In this document: positions 30,933 to 40,270 of the stretch, in pieces
Layout of the letters: every line of letters starts with the position of its first letter
Numbering within the stretch: the stretch's first letter is position 1
Origin: CAYWMD01 sp964458575
Lineage (GTDB): Bacteria; Verrucomicrobiota; Verrucomicrobiia; Limisphaerales; JADLHS01
Length of the DNA stretch: 40,270 nt
Direction of reading: 5' to 3'
NCBI GenBank assembly: GCA_964458575.1
Contig: CAYWMD010000058.1
Span: 1 to 40,270, forward strand
The notes under the pieces: model-generated
Database searches by the model: none
Told to the model about the DNA's origin: nothing
Seen by the model: the letters and a program-made list of their open reading frames with translations, nothing else
Translations under genes and position numbers: made by a program

Positions 30933-32426
30933 TCAGTGATCGCGCGGCACGTGCGCTGCGTGGTGGCGGCGTTTTGGTTCGATGGTTTTCGGTCGGGGCT
31001 TGGGCACCAGCACAATCGGACAGCCCTCGTAGCCAAAGGCGCGGCGCAGCGAATCCGTCAGATACTTTTTGTAGGTAGGAGAGAACATTTCGGCGCGATT
31101 GACGAACAGCAAGAACGTGGGCGGCGCTTCCCGAAGTTGCGTGGCGTAATAAAACCTCAGCCGGTGTCCCATGTCGCTGACGGGTTGGCGATTTTCGACG
31201 GCATCGCGGAGTGTCCGGTTCAATATCGCGGTGGAAATTTTCTGCTGTAACTGCGCGCTCACGTAGCGCACCGCTTCCAGCAGGCGATCCAGATGAAACC
31301 CGGTTTTCGCCGAGGTGAAAATCACCGGCGCGTAATCGAGGAAAAACAACTTCTCCTGCACCCACGAACCGAATTCCCCCAGCGTGGTCATGGGTTTCGT
31401 CTCGCCGCGCGCGGCTTTGCGATTCCGCCGTTCGATTTCTTCCTCGCGGGCTTTGCGCGTGGCTTCCTCGAACAAATCCCATTTGTTGATGACCACGATG
31501 CAGGCCTTGCGGGCTTCGACGATTTTGTCCGCGACCTTTTTATCCTGCTCCAAAATCCCCGACTCGGCGTCCAGGACGAAGATCACAATGTCGCTGCGCT
31601 CGATGGAGTCCTCCGCGCGCTTGACGCTGAAGAACTCGATCGAATCGTTCACGCGCCGGGTCTTTCGCATGCCGGCCGTGTCAATGAGCACGTACTGCTG
31701 CCGAACCCCGTCGGTCTCGACCTCGAACGGCACATCCACGGCATCGCGTGTCGTGCCGGGAATGGGGGAAACAACCACCCTCGGGGAACGCGTCAACGCG
31801 TTGATTATGGAGGATTTGCCCACGTTTGGCCGGCCCACGATGGCCAATTTCAAGGTTGCCGGTTGAAGGTTGCCGGTTGAAGGTTCAGCGCTTTCTCCAG
31901 CGTCCGGCAAATCTGCAACTTGCGGCAAGAGCGCGGTTGCTGCGTCCAGCAAAGCTTCCATGCCCGCTCCGTGAATCGCGGTGACGGGGATAATCTGCTC
32001 GAAACCCAGCTCGGCAAACTCGTCGGCGGCGGGTTCCGCTTTGTGCGTGTCCACCTTGTTGACCGCCACCAGCACCGGTTTGCCGCTGCGCCGCAGCCGG
32101 CTTGCTACTTCGCGGTCCAGCGGCATGACCCCTTCCTGCACGTTGACGACCAGGATGATGACGTTCGCCGCCTCGATGGCCAGTTCGACCTGTTCGAGCG
32201 CGGCGTTGGTGATCACGTCCTCCGCTCGTTCGCGATGCAACAAACCGATGCCGCCCGTGTCCACCAGCGTGAACGGTCGTCCGCGCCATTCCGCCTCGGC
32301 GCTGATGCGGTCGCGCGTCACGCCCGGCTGGTCGTGGACGATGGCGATGCGCCGTCCAACGATGCGGTTGAACAGCGCGGACTTGCCGACATTGGGCCGG
32401 CCGACGATGGCGATCAAAGCAGACAC
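30933..32426 (-). CDS. der: Ribosome biogenesis GTPase Der (EngA)
   Basis: Der has two tandem GTPase domains and a KH-like C-terminal domain and is needed for 50S subunit assembly. Domain 1: GRPNVGKSALFNRI, DTGG, NKVD. Domain 2: GRPNVGKSSIINAL, DTAGM, NKWD. The C-terminal domain has MGHRLRFYYATQLREAPPTFLLFVN and ends with a basic KPRPKTIEPKRRHH tail. The 497 residues are somewhat longer than many Der proteins. Part of the linker between the G domains (about residues 180-191) is encoded by a short 14-bp tandem repeat. The gene ends 321 bp upstream of nrdJ. Confidence 0.97.
   Translation of the reverse strand: MSALIAIVGRPNVGKSALFNRIVGRRIAIVHDQPGVTRDRISAEAEWRGRPFTLVDTGGIGLLHRERAEDVITNAALEQVELAIEAANVIILVVNVQEGVMPLDREVASRLRRSGKPVLVAVNKVDTHKAEPAADEFAELGFEQIIPVTAIHGAGMEALLDAATALLPQVADLPDAGESAEPSTGNLQPATLKLAIVGRPNVGKSSIINALTRSPRVVVSPIPGTTRDAVDVPFEVETDGVRQQYVLIDTAGMRKTRRVNDSIEFFSVKRAEDSIERSDIVIFVLDAESGILEQDKKVADKIVEARKACIVVINKWDLFEEATRKAREEEIERRNRKAARGETKPMTTLGEFGSWVQEKLFFLDYAPVIFTSAKTGFHLDRLLEAVRYVSAQLQQKISTAILNRTLRDAVENRQPVSDMGHRLRFYYATQLREAPPTFLLFVNRAEMFSPTYKKYLTDSLRRAFGYEGCPIVLVPKPRPKTIEPKRRHHAAHVPRDH
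31852..31885. repeat. Short tandem repeat (14-bp unit, 2.4 copies) in the linker of der
   Basis: AAGGTTGCCGGTTG occurs at 31852-31865 and 31866-31879, followed by AAGGTT. As 14 is not a multiple of three, each unit is read in a different frame (on the minus strand STGNLQPATLK). It lies between the two GTPase domains of Der, where length changes should be tolerated. Confidence 0.85.
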
Positions 32427-32591
32427 GCCCTCAAGATGAAGCAGTGCCGCCGCTTGCGGAAGTGAAAAGCTTTGTACGAAGGAAAGGACTTGCTTTCCTT
32501 CGCCGGTATGTGGGACAAGGGCGGGGCGGGTCCGGATTGGCCCGCAGGCTTCGCGCGTTTAACAACGAAATCGGAATGAAAGGAATCCATT

Positions 32592-32963
32592 ATGAATGAG
32601 TCGGCAAACAACGCAGTCGCAACCGGAATGGGCTTGGCGATGATGTTCGTGGTCTTCATCGTCGTTTTGGGCTTTTACCTCTTCTATTGCTATTGCGCCA
32701 AACGCATCTGTGAAAAGTGCGGCAAAGACCCCGGCATCCTGATCTGGATACCGATTGTGCAACTCATTCCTTTGCTGGAAGTGGCCCAGATGCAGGTGTG
32801 GATGATCATCCTGTTTTTCATTCCCATCGCCAACATCGTCGTGGCCGTCATGATGTGGGCAAAGATCTGCACCGCCCGGGGCAAAAGTCCCTGGCTCGTG
32901 ATCATGATGTTCATCCCGATTGTGAACATCGCCTTCATTCCCTACCTCGCGTTTTCCGAATAA
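32592..32963 (+). CDS. Small four-helix membrane protein (DUF5684-like)
   Basis: The 123-residue protein has four likely membrane helices and a short cysteine-containing loop (YCYCAKRICEKCGKDPGILIW). The pattern IWIPIVQLIPLLEVAQM, then MMWAKICTARGKSPWLVIMMFIPIVNIAFIPYLAF, resembles DUF5684 proteins, small membrane proteins of unknown function. An AAAGGAA ribosome-binding site (about 32579-32585) precedes the ATG. The gene is alone, divergent from der and convergent with the TPR gene. No function can be given. Confidence 0.8.
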   Translation: MNESANNAVATGMGLAMMFVVFIVVLGFYLFYCYCAKRICEKCGKDPGILIWIPIVQLIPLLEVAQMQVWMIILFFIPIANIVVAVMMWAKICTARGKSPWLVIMMFIPIVNIAFIPYLAFSE

Positions 32964-33016
32964 GCCGGGCCGGAACGGCCGAAAGTCGGCGCGACGACGG
33001 CTTGACGCTCTCGCGT

Positions 33017-33796
33017 TCACGCCGGTTTGGGTAACCGCTGCATCAAGCGTTTCGCGCGGTTGACCCAGACCCGGTCCCGCCGGCGCTGGAAGGCGGGCGC
33101 ATGCGGGTCCTCAGCCAGCACTTCCTGGAGTTCCGCGCGCGCCGGTTCGAACTGTTTCTTCGCCAGGTAAAGTTCCGCCAATTGGACTTTCGCGCGTGGA
33201 TACGCGTGATTCTGCGTGATGTGCTCCCAGTAGAGGACCGCGTTGTCCGTTTCACCCAGCGCCGTGAGCGTCTCGGCCAAGGCCATCATCGTATGGCCGT
33301 AATCATGTTTCGGATTCTCGGTCACGACGCCTTCGAGCAACGGCCGGCCCTCGGCGGGGCGCTTCAAACGCAGCAGGCATTGGCCGAGATGCGCGCGGGT
33401 GTCGAGATCCTGCGAGTCCCGTTCGAGGGCGGCGCGATAGCAGGCTTCGGCTTTTTCGAGTTTTCCCCGCTGAAAATAAATGTCGCCGAGCTGCGAATGG
33501 TGATGCGCCTTGTCCAGATGATGAATCTGCGCCTGAAGTTCCTTGACGCGCCGCCGGTCGTGCGCTCCGGGCAGTTCAAACCCGCGGGTGGATGGGGAAT
33601 CGCGGTAGATGTAAAAGAAATACCACAACGTCCCGAGACCGGGAAAGATCAGCAGAATAACGACCCACATCCATTCCCGGCGGCGGATGGCATCAATGAT
33701 CATCCACAGATTGAACAGGCCGATGAGAATCACCCCGACGAGGCTGAACCACGATTGAACGCGGTAAACCGGCGAAATATCCAGCTCGGAGTCCAT
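33017..33796 (-). CDS. Membrane-anchored tetratricopeptide-repeat protein
   Basis: The 259-residue protein (start at 33796, MDSELDISPVYR) has two N-terminal membrane helices (WFSLVGVILIGLFNLWMII and WMWVVILLIFPGLGTLWYFFYIYR), the second like the PLDc_N-type short membrane motif. The rest is TPR-like helical repeats (HSQLGDIYFQRGKLEKAEACY; ALERDSQDLDTRAHLGQCLL; KVQLAELYLAKKQFEPARAE). Such proteins act as membrane-bound scaffolds; no partner is indicated. The open frame upstream of 33796 lacks coding character and runs to near the tRNA. Confidence 0.83.
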   Translation of the reverse strand: MDSELDISPVYRVQSWFSLVGVILIGLFNLWMIIDAIRRREWMWVVILLIFPGLGTLWYFFYIYRDSPSTRGFELPGAHDRRRVKELQAQIHHLDKAHHHSQLGDIYFQRGKLEKAEACYRAALERDSQDLDTRAHLGQCLLRLKRPAEGRPLLEGVVTENPKHDYGHTMMALAETLTALGETDNAVLYWEHITQNHAYPRAKVQLAELYLAKKQFEPARAELQEVLAEDPHAPAFQRRRDRVWVNRAKRLMQRLPKPA

Positions 33797-33938
33797 GCGC
33801 CGGGAGATTAGGTGGCATTCCGCGGACGGGCAAACAAAGTTTCCGAAAACTTCCCGTACCGTGAAGCTGGGGACTGCGATGGCGATGGCAAATTGGCTTG
33901 CTGCCCGTGCGTTTCGGCGCAAAATTCCGGCCAGCAAC

Positions 33939-34014
33939 GGGCCCGTAGCTCAGCGGTTAGAGCAGGCGACTCATAATCGCTTGGTCCTCGGTTCAAATCC
34001 GAGTGGGCCCACCA
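33939..34014 (+). tRNA. tRNA-Ile2 (anticodon CAT, lysidine-modified type), with encoded CCA
   Basis: A full cloverleaf folds. The acceptor is GGGCCCG with TGGGCCC, the D-arm GCTCAGCGGTTAGAGC, the anticodon stem GGCGA/TCGCT with loop CTCATAA, and the T-arm CTCGGTTCAAATCCGAG, then A and CCA at 34012-34014. The anticodon CAT could mean methionine, but TTAGAGCAGGCGACTCATAA and TCGCTTGG follow the E. coli ileX tRNA-Ile2 pattern rather than elongator tRNA-Met. If so, TilS would convert the C to lysidine so that it reads AUA. It is a common attachment-site type for integrated elements. Confidence 0.93.
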
Positions 34015-34193
34015 GCAAGAAAACCCCTGAAAATAAAGGGGAATCTTCACTCTTGGGATTTGAGGCAGAACCCGTTGAAAAACCCTGCTTGGCCAATTCT
34101 TGGCCAATTTTGAAGCGATCCTTTCCGTCGTGCTCATGCGCTGAGATTTTCGACTACTCACCCACGATTGCAATGCGATTTGAATCGGGTGTT

Positions 34194-34394
34194 TCACGAG
34201 AGACGGGCGTGGTTACCGTTATTCAGATACCGGTCAAGTTCGGCGCGGGGGATTAAGACGCGGCGCAAGCCTGGCAGCTTGCGTAGGACCTTGCGGCGCA
34301 CGAGACGGCGGACCGTTTCCTCGCAGACACCGAGTTCTGTTGCACTATTTTTCACGTCGAGAGTCTGACATTCGATGGTTGCTGTTGCATTCAT
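34194..34394 (-). CDS. Excisionase/MerR-type helix-turn-helix DNA-binding protein
   Basis: The 66-residue protein (start at 34394, MNATATIECQTLDVKN) is a small winged helix-turn-helix of the excisionase (HTH_17) type: ATELGVCEETVRRLVRRKVL, then RVLIPRAELDRYL. This is the pattern of Xis and related recombination directionality factors, and also of small MerR-like regulators. The ORF is open further upstream but only the last part is homologous. Its location 180 bp from the tRNA 3' end strongly suggests a role in excision or integration. Confidence 0.8.
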   Translation of the reverse strand: MNATATIECQTLDVKNSATELGVCEETVRRLVRRKVLRKLPGLRRVLIPRAELDRYLNNGNHARLS

Positions 34395-34570
34395 ACTCGT
34401 TCTTTCATCAGGCAACAGGTTACGACCCACTGCGATTTCCTGGGTGTAGTGGATACACGGAATGCATCCATCTCGCATGTTCAGGCGAACGAGAAGACAG
34501 AGGAACGGCCATGGAAAACTCGCGAAGCATCCAACCGAATCGAACGGCTTGGCTTTTGACGGAGCCGCTC

Positions 34571-34873
34571 CTACAAGCAGCCCGAATCAGGAGTGTTTGA
34601 TTGCCGACTGGGAATGTCGCCCATGAGTAGGCGCGTACGGCCGCCATCGGCATCTGAAGACATGTTTGGAGAAGCGAGCATCGTTCCAATAATTGCGCGC
34701 GTTTGAGCCGAGGCCGGTATTGGGGGCGACGACTTGCGCTTGCGGAACAGAAGCCAGACCATTGCGAATATGCAAGCCCATGCGAACACCATGAACAGAT
34801 AAAGCCCGTTCTCATCAATGAACCCCGAAAGCTCATTCAGCAGTTTACCGAATTGTAAAACCGGGTCCTTCAT
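34571..34873 (-). CDS. Small single-pass membrane protein, hypothetical
   Basis: The 100-residue protein has one hydrophobic helix (GLYLFMVFAWACIFAMVWLLF) followed by a basic RKRK and a hydrophilic tail. This is a plausible single-pass anchor with the tail in the cytoplasm. There is no recognisable family. An overlapping minus-strand frame at 34420-34836 lacks such structure and was discarded. Ribosome-binding support is weak. Confidence 0.5.
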   Translation of the reverse strand: MKDPVLQFGKLLNELSGFIDENGLYLFMVFAWACIFAMVWLLFRKRKSSPPIPASAQTRAIIGTMLASPNMSSDADGGRTRLLMGDIPSRQSNTPDSGCL

Positions 34874-34977
34874 TTCTCGTGCGTGCTGTATTGCATTTTC
34901 GTGGATGAGATTTGGGGTGTCAAGTTGTTGGCTTGTGGCCGTCCGTGGTTGCCGTGGTTAGCTGCATTGGCAAATGG

Positions 34978-35532
<555 letters not shown>

Positions 35533-35655
35533 GACGCAAAAGTACCGCCGATCGGATAGGCCGGCAAGGTTAGTCCGCCGCTACGATGGGTGGCGCAGAC
35601 ATGGTCGTGATAAATCTTCCATCGCGATGATTTTCAACCTGACCCTTACCGCTTA

Positions 35656-38600
35656 TTATGCCGTCACTCTTTGGTGACGTTTCTGACGAACGGCTTTGCT
35701 GACGTTTTCGGCTTCGCAATTTCTCTGTTTGTTGTCCTCCTGTGAATCAGTCTCAACCTGACTGGGCGCTTGGTTCTTCGTGAGGTCGAGTTTCTCCTCG
35801 ATCTCACTCTGGCGACGGGTCAACTGCTGAAAACGCTCCTCACGCTCGAAGTGCGCGCCGACTTTGGTTTCCAATTCTTTCGCCCGCTTGGTGGCATCGG
35901 CAATGTCGTATTCAAGTTTGGAAGCACGCTCCTCGAAACCTTGGACGTTCGCTTCGAGGGAACGAATCGTGCCTTGCGCTGTGTCCGTGACCCGCGCGGC
36001 GTAGCTGTTTTTCCCGCGCACAATCATTTCCACGGTGTTGTTGAAGCTGGGGCGCAGGAACAGATCGAAACCGGCAAAACGGCCAATCCGCACGTCGTCG
36101 CCGAATCGGTTTTTGATCTTCTCGGCGCGACGAACAATCAACTCGCCGGCAACCCCACGGTTGTCGAGCGTCTGCCCGTCGAGTTCGATGCTGAACTTGT
36201 CACCCGAAGTGTCCTGCCGCGCGGCGATGTCCTGCCGCAGGTTTGTGAGGCGTCCGGTGAATGCCCCGGCATCTTCGTGTGAGCGGCGAAGATTGGTGCG
36301 GATGCGATATTGCTCCTCGGCGTGCGCGGAGCGCAGTCGCGTGAGTCGAATCAACTCCGCGTCCACTTGGGCTTTCTCAATCACGAGCGGGTTACCTGAC
36401 GCGATGGCCTTCACTTCAGCGTAGGTCAGTGCGGCCGAGTCCAAATCTTCGAGACGACGGATCGTCAAGTCGCCGCTCATCACCTGGGCGATGAACTTCG
36501 CTTTCGTTTCCAACGTCTGCCACATATACGCGTCGAACGAGCCTTCGGTGACGTAGCGGTAAATCGAGACGACTTCATTTTTATTTCCTTGGCGCAGAAT
36601 CCGCCCTTCACGCTGCTCCACGTCAGCCGGTCGCCACGGGGCGTCGAAATGGTGCAAAGCGATGAGCCGCTCCTGAACATTTGTGCCTGAACCCATTTTC
36701 TGCGTGCTGCCGAAAAGGACGCGGATCTTGCCCGCCCGCACATCACGGAATAATGAAAGTTTCGCAGCATCCGAATCGTAGTCTTGGATAAAAGCGATGT
36801 CTCCGCTTGGGACGCCGAGCCGCTCCAACTTCTCCGCCGCGTCCCGATAAACCGAGAAGCCTCTGTCCTTTGGCGTCGAGAGGTCACAAAAGACAAGCTG
36901 AGCGGAACGCTCCGGCTTCGACTCCTGCCAAATGCGGAAGATGTTCTCGACCGCCTGATTGACCTTGCCCTGCGGATCGTCCTTGGCGGCTGGCTTCATC
37001 AGACGGAGATCCAAAGCCGCCTTCCTCCCCTCTGACGTAATTTTCAGCATGTTGTCTTCGCTCGGATCAACACGATTGGTCTTCAGTCTTTCTGCGCGTT
37101 TGGCTAGTTCCTGAACGAACGCCTTCAGCTCGCGTGTTGCGGGTGCGTTGCGGACGGCTGGCTTTTCTCCGTCGAGCTTTGGACGCGGCAAATTGAGCAT
37201 CGCGGCGGTCTGCACATCGGCGGACTGACGGAAAATCTGCATCAACTCCGGCACATTGATGAACCGGGCGAAACGCGTGTTCAAACGGTAGCCCGCGCCG
37301 TCCGGTGAAAGCTCCATCGCCGTCACTGGCTCGCCGAAAGTCGCCGCCCACGAATCAAAGTGATGCAGGTTATGCTTCTTCAAATCGTCCGGTTGCAGGT
37401 AACGCTGCATGGTAAACATCTCGGCCATACTGTTCGCGATCGGTGTACCCGTGGCAAAAACAACGCCTCCCCCGCCGTTCAGGGATTGGACGTGGCGCAC
37501 CTTGAGATACATATCGAAGGCCCGTTCGCTGGCAGTCTGCGGCAGTCCGGCGATGCGCGTCATCTTCGTGAGATAAAACAGGTTCTTGAAGTAGTGCGCC
37601 TCGTCCACAAAAACGCGGTCCACACCAAGTTCCTCGAAAGTCAGCGTGTTGTCTTTTTTGTGTTCCGCGGCCAGAGCCTGGAGTTTGGCTTCGAGGCGCT
37701 TCTTCGCCTTCTCCAGTTCCTTAACCAAACGGCGATTGGAACTGTCGGCGTGTTCCCGCCGAATCATCTCCAACTCGTGAAGCTGTTCGTCGAAAAATCG
37801 TTTCTGTGTGTCGTATGAGAGCGGGATGCGCTCGAAGCCGGAGTGCGTCACGATGACGGCATCCCAATTGCCGGTAGCGATGCGGCTGAAAAGCTTCTTT
37901 CGATTCTGCGATTCAAAATCCTCCTTGCCCGCAACCAGGATGTTTGCGCCGGGATACAGTGTCAGCAACTCGGTTGAGAACTGGCCGAGCATGTGATTCG
38001 GGACGGTAAACATCGGCTTGCGGGCGAGGCCCAAGCGCTTCAATTCCATTGCGGCGGCGACCATTGTGTACGTCTTGCCGGCGCCGACGACGTGGGCAAG
38101 CAACGTATTCGGTGTTTGCAGAATCCGCCAGACGCCGGCTTTTTGATGTTTGTGGAGTTGGACCACCTGGCTTGCACCGGGCAGCGTCAAGTGGTCGCCG
38201 TTGAACGTGCGCAGCCGGGTGTGGTTGAACGTGTCGTTGTAGAGGCGGCAAAGCCGCTCCCGCCGCGAATCATCCGACCAAACCCATTCCTTGAATCGTT
38301 CCTTGATGCGCTCCTGCTTTTCGCGGGCGGCTTCGGTTGCCTGCGCGTTGACGACGGGCTTTTTGTCCACCATGTCATAAACGGTGGGGGTCTTGAGATT
38401 CAGTGCATCCTCAATCAACTCCAAGCCGGTGTATCGGTCAGTTCCCCAATCCGTCGTGTTGGAAGTCGCGCCGCGCGCCTCCCAATCGGCGTTCAAGTGC
38501 CAGGAGCCGAGCGCGTGGACGTGTCCGACTTCAACACCGGACGAGACGTTCAGCAACTTGTGAATGAATTGCTTCACGTCGTCGGGCGGCAACCACGAAG

Positions 38601-40270
38601 CGCCAAGCCGAACGTCAATCTCCGTCGCGGGCAAATCCTCCGGCTGAACTGATTTCAACGCCTCGACATTTTCAGCGAAACGCGGGTCGGTTACAGCGGC
38701 GGCATCAGCGACAACCAATTTGTCCCGTACATTGCCGGAGAGGTATTGGTCGTCGGTTTCCCACTGATTCGTTTGCGGATTGAGGAAAATGATGCCCTTC
38801 AAATCAGGCAGGAATTCATCGGCTGGCTTGTTGAGCAGTCCGCTCATGTGGTCGAGGTCAACGCGGCCTTGCTCGTTCAACGAAACCAAGAGGGCTTCCT
38901 TCGGTTCGGCGACAGTCTCTACCGGTTTGCGATGATGAATCGTGCGCTCGGTGAATATTGTGGCTTTAGTCGCCCGCTTTGTTTCTTCGTTGTAATTCTC
39001 CAACGAGAGCAGCAATGGCAAATCAGGATCGCCGTCGAACGCGCGTTGATTCGCGCGAAGATTGATTGGACCGAAGCGACCGACGAAACGGTCATACGCG
39101 TAGTTGAGTTGCCGTCGCGCTTCGAGGACTTGCCCCTCGTCGCTGCCGTCCATTTGAGAGCGCAGACACGAGCGCACCGCGTCGCGCACCGGAATCAGAT
39201 TGCGAATTCGCGAGCGCATTTCGCTTGGCATGTCGGTTAACGGGCGAAGGACAGCATCCTCCCGGATGCAAACCATGCCGTCGTGCAGACAGTATGCGTT
39301 GGGTTTTACGAAATCCGGCGCGGGGATGGTTTGGTCGAGCGTTGGCTCGGCGACTTGATGGGACTGTGCCTGGTAAATGTTTTGAGGCAACCGCTCGACG
39401 GCCTGCGCGAGCGCATCGCGCAAACTGCGGCCGTCTGATTCAAGCGTCGGTTCGCTGTCACGATACATGCGTCCCGCGAGGCGCATTTTGCCGAGCATCA
39501 TTTCCGGTCGGGTGGCGAAGTATTCGTTGAGCGTGAATCCCTCGCCGAGATCGTTCGTAAAATCCGCCGTCTCTTTCCACGTTGCGCCTACGGGCGGTTC
39601 TCCCTGGCGGAGCTTACGGAGCATGATGATGTCGGTCGTGACTTCCGTGCCGGCGTTCTTCTTGAACGCGTCGTTGGGCAGACGAATTGCGCCGAGCAAC
39701 TCCGTGCGCGTGGAAAGGAGTTCACGCAAGGTCGAGTCGAGCTTGTCCATCGTGCCACGCGAGGTGATGAACATGAGCAACCCGTCCGGGCGCACCTTCT
39801 CCAACGCAGCGGCGAAGAAATAATCGTGGATGGAAAACTTGTAGTTGTTCCAACGCGGGTCGTGAACGGTGTAATCGCCGAACGGTACGTTGGAGATGGC
39901 GAGGTCGTAAAAGCCGTCCGCCAGTTTCGATTGCTCGAACGGCTGCGCGCGAATGTCCGCGTCGGGATAGAGCGCCTTCGCGATGCGCGCCGTCAGCGGA
40001 TCAATCTCGATGCCGGTGACAGTCGAGCGATGAAGCATGTCTTCGGGCATGAGGCCGACGAAGTGGCCGATACCGCACGCGGGTTCGAGCACGCGCCCGC
40101 CTTGGAAACCAAACCGATTCAACGCCTGATACATTGCGCCGATGACAACCGGCGCGGTGTAATGGGCATTGAGTGTGGTGGCGCGAGCGGAGCGATGCTC
40201 CTCGTCCGACAGAATTTCCGAGAGTTGGATTTGTTCCTTGCGCCAGTCCGTGCTGTCCACGTCGAACACC
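35656..40270 (-). CDS. Giant N6-adenine DNA methyltransferase fused to SNF2-type helicase (5' end outside window)
   Basis: The visible 1537 residues continue beyond base 40270, so the N-terminus is missing. The first part is a gamma-type adenine methyltransferase: LEPACGIGHFVG (motif I) and ISNVPFGDY (motif IV, NPPF-like variant). Further on is a helicase: VVGAGKTYTMVAAAMELK (Walker A, about residue 730), VFVDEAHYFKNL (about 890), FATGTPIANSMAEM and QREGRILRQGNKNEVVSIYR (motif VI, about 1220). A charged coiled-coil tail follows. Similar giant proteins occur on plasmids, phages and integrative elements; the P1 antirestriction protein DarB has a comparable methyltransferase-helicase layout. A role in antirestriction, element maintenance or defence is inferred. 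Confidence 0.9.
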   Translation of the reverse strand, partial: VFDVDSTDWRKEQIQLSEILSDEEHRSARATTLNAHYTAPVVIGAMYQALNRFGFQGGRVLEPACGIGHFVGLMPEDMLHRSTVTGIEIDPLTARIAKALYPDADIRAQPFEQSKLADGFYDLAISNVPFGDYTVHDPRWNNYKFSIHDYFFAAALEKVRPDGLLMFITSRGTMDKLDSTLRELLSTRTELLGAIRLPNDAFKKNAGTEVTTDIIMLRKLRQGEPPVGATWKETADFTNDLGEGFTLNEYFATRPEMMLGKMRLAGRMYRDSEPTLESDGRSLRDALAQAVERLPQNIYQAQSHQVAEPTLDQTIPAPDFVKPNAYCLHDGMVCIREDAVLRPLTDMPSEMRSRIRNLIPVRDAVRSCLRSQMDGSDEGQVLEARRQLNYAYDRFVGRFGPINLRANQRAFDGDPDLPLLLSLENYNEETKRATKATIFTERTIHHRKPVETVAEPKEALLVSLNEQGRVDLDHMSGLLNKPADEFLPDLKGIIFLNPQTNQWETDDQYLSGNVRDKLVVADAAAVTDPRFAENVEALKSVQPEDLPATEIDVRLGASWLPPDDVKQFIHKLLNVSSGVEVGHVHALGSWHLNADWEARGATSNTTDWGTDRYTGLELIEDALNLKTPTVYDMVDKKPVVNAQATEAAREKQERIKERFKEWVWSDDSRRERLCRLYNDTFNHTRLRTFNGDHLTLPGASQVVQLHKHQKAGVWRILQTPNTLLAHVVGAGKTYTMVAAAMELKRLGLARKPMFTVPNHMLGQFSTELLTLYPGANILVAGKEDFESQNRKKLFSRIATGNWDAVIVTHSGFERIPLSYDTQKRFFDEQLHELEMIRREHADSSNRRLVKELEKAKKRLEAKLQALAAEHKKDNTLTFEELGVDRVFVDEAHYFKNLFYLTKMTRIAGLPQTASERAFDMYLKVRHVQSLNGGGGVVFATGTPIANSMAEMFTMQRYLQPDDLKKHNLHHFDSWAATFGEPVTAMELSPDGAGYRLNTRFARFINVPELMQIFRQSADVQTAAMLNLPRPKLDGEKPAVRNAPATRELKAFVQELAKRAERLKTNRVDPSEDNMLKITSEGRKAALDLRLMKPAAKDDPQGKVNQAVENIFRIWQESKPERSAQLVFCDLSTPKDRGFSVYRDAAEKLERLGVPSGDIAFIQDYDSDAAKLSLFRDVRAGKIRVLFGSTQKMGSGTNVQERLIALHHFDAPWRPADVEQREGRILRQGNKNEVVSIYRYVTEGSFDAYMWQTLETKAKFIAQVMSGDLTIRRLEDLDSAALTYAEVKAIASGNPLVIEKAQVDAELIRLTRLRSAHAEEQYRIRTNLRRSHEDAGAFTGRLTNLRQDIAARQDTSGDKFSIELDGQTLDNRGVAGELIVRRAEKIKNRFGDDVRIGRFAGFDLFLRPSFNNTVEMIVRGKNSYAARVTDTAQGTIRSLEANVQGFEERASKLEYDIADATKRAKELETKVGAHFEREERFQQLTRRQSEIEEKLDLTKNQAPSQVETDSQEDNKQRNCEAENVSKAVRQKRHQRVTA

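Noticed and set aside
33795..34256. Plus-strand open frame across the tRNA (PVAQRLEQATHNR...)
   Set aside because: This is the well-known false translation of a tRNA and its flanks. The minus-strand frame 33808-34197 with SDLNRGPSDYESPALTA is the same artefact on the other strand.
34420..34836. Minus-strand frame of 138 codons
   Set aside because: It overlaps the small membrane protein frame, has no domain-like pattern, and contains translated repeat-like DNA near 34528-34580.

Overview
The window is a GC-rich bacterial chromosome segment. Gene content and repeats suggest Verrucomicrobiota: an HprK/HPr pair next to gatC, a B12-dependent ribonucleotide reductase, and many palindromic repeats, some read in frame as protein. 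This assignment is inference; no rRNA or other phylogenetic marker is present.

Layout. (1) 1-1837 (+): an overlapping set of TerC-type membrane protein, voltage-gated-type ion channel and small PGPGW membrane protein. (2) 1871-3929: a possible kinase-like protein (-) divergent from a LysR regulator (+). (3) 4086-7821 (+): tspO, a TIGR01777 SDR protein, DNA photolyase and a secreted esterase. (4) 7808-12051: a two-domain cupin and gatA (-), divergent from asnS (+). gatA carries an exact 204-bp in-frame tandem duplication. (5) 12096-25559: xdhC (+) faces a long minus-strand purine-catabolism cluster. (6) 25664-32426 (-): gatC, HPr, HprK, class II ribonucleotide reductase and the GTPase Der. (7) 32592-33796: a small membrane protein and a TPR membrane protein. 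(8) 33939-40270: a tRNA-Ile2 (CAU), then what looks like one edge of an integrated element with a small excisionase-type HTH protein, a small membrane protein, a DHFR/RibD-like reductase and a very large N6-adenine methyltransferase/SNF2 helicase that runs off the window.

The centrepiece is the purine cluster, transcribed from 25559 down to 13111. It encodes a membrane PuuD-type urate oxidase, OHCU decarboxylase, 5-hydroxyisourate hydrolase, allantoate amidohydrolase, allantoinase, (S)-ureidoglycine aminohydrolase, a plant-like ureidoglycolate amidohydrolase, an unknown protein, malate synthase and a fused xanthine dehydrogenase. Together with XdhC these cover every step from xanthine to glyoxylate plus four ammonia and no urea, then from glyoxylate and acetyl-CoA to malate.

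A second theme is palindromic elements that insert into or beside genes without breaking the reading frame. They lie at the TerC C-terminus, at three internal sites and the C-terminus of xanthine dehydrogenase, upstream of xanthine dehydrogenase, and between gatA and asnS. Two of these elements have different stems but nearly the same 20-nt loop.
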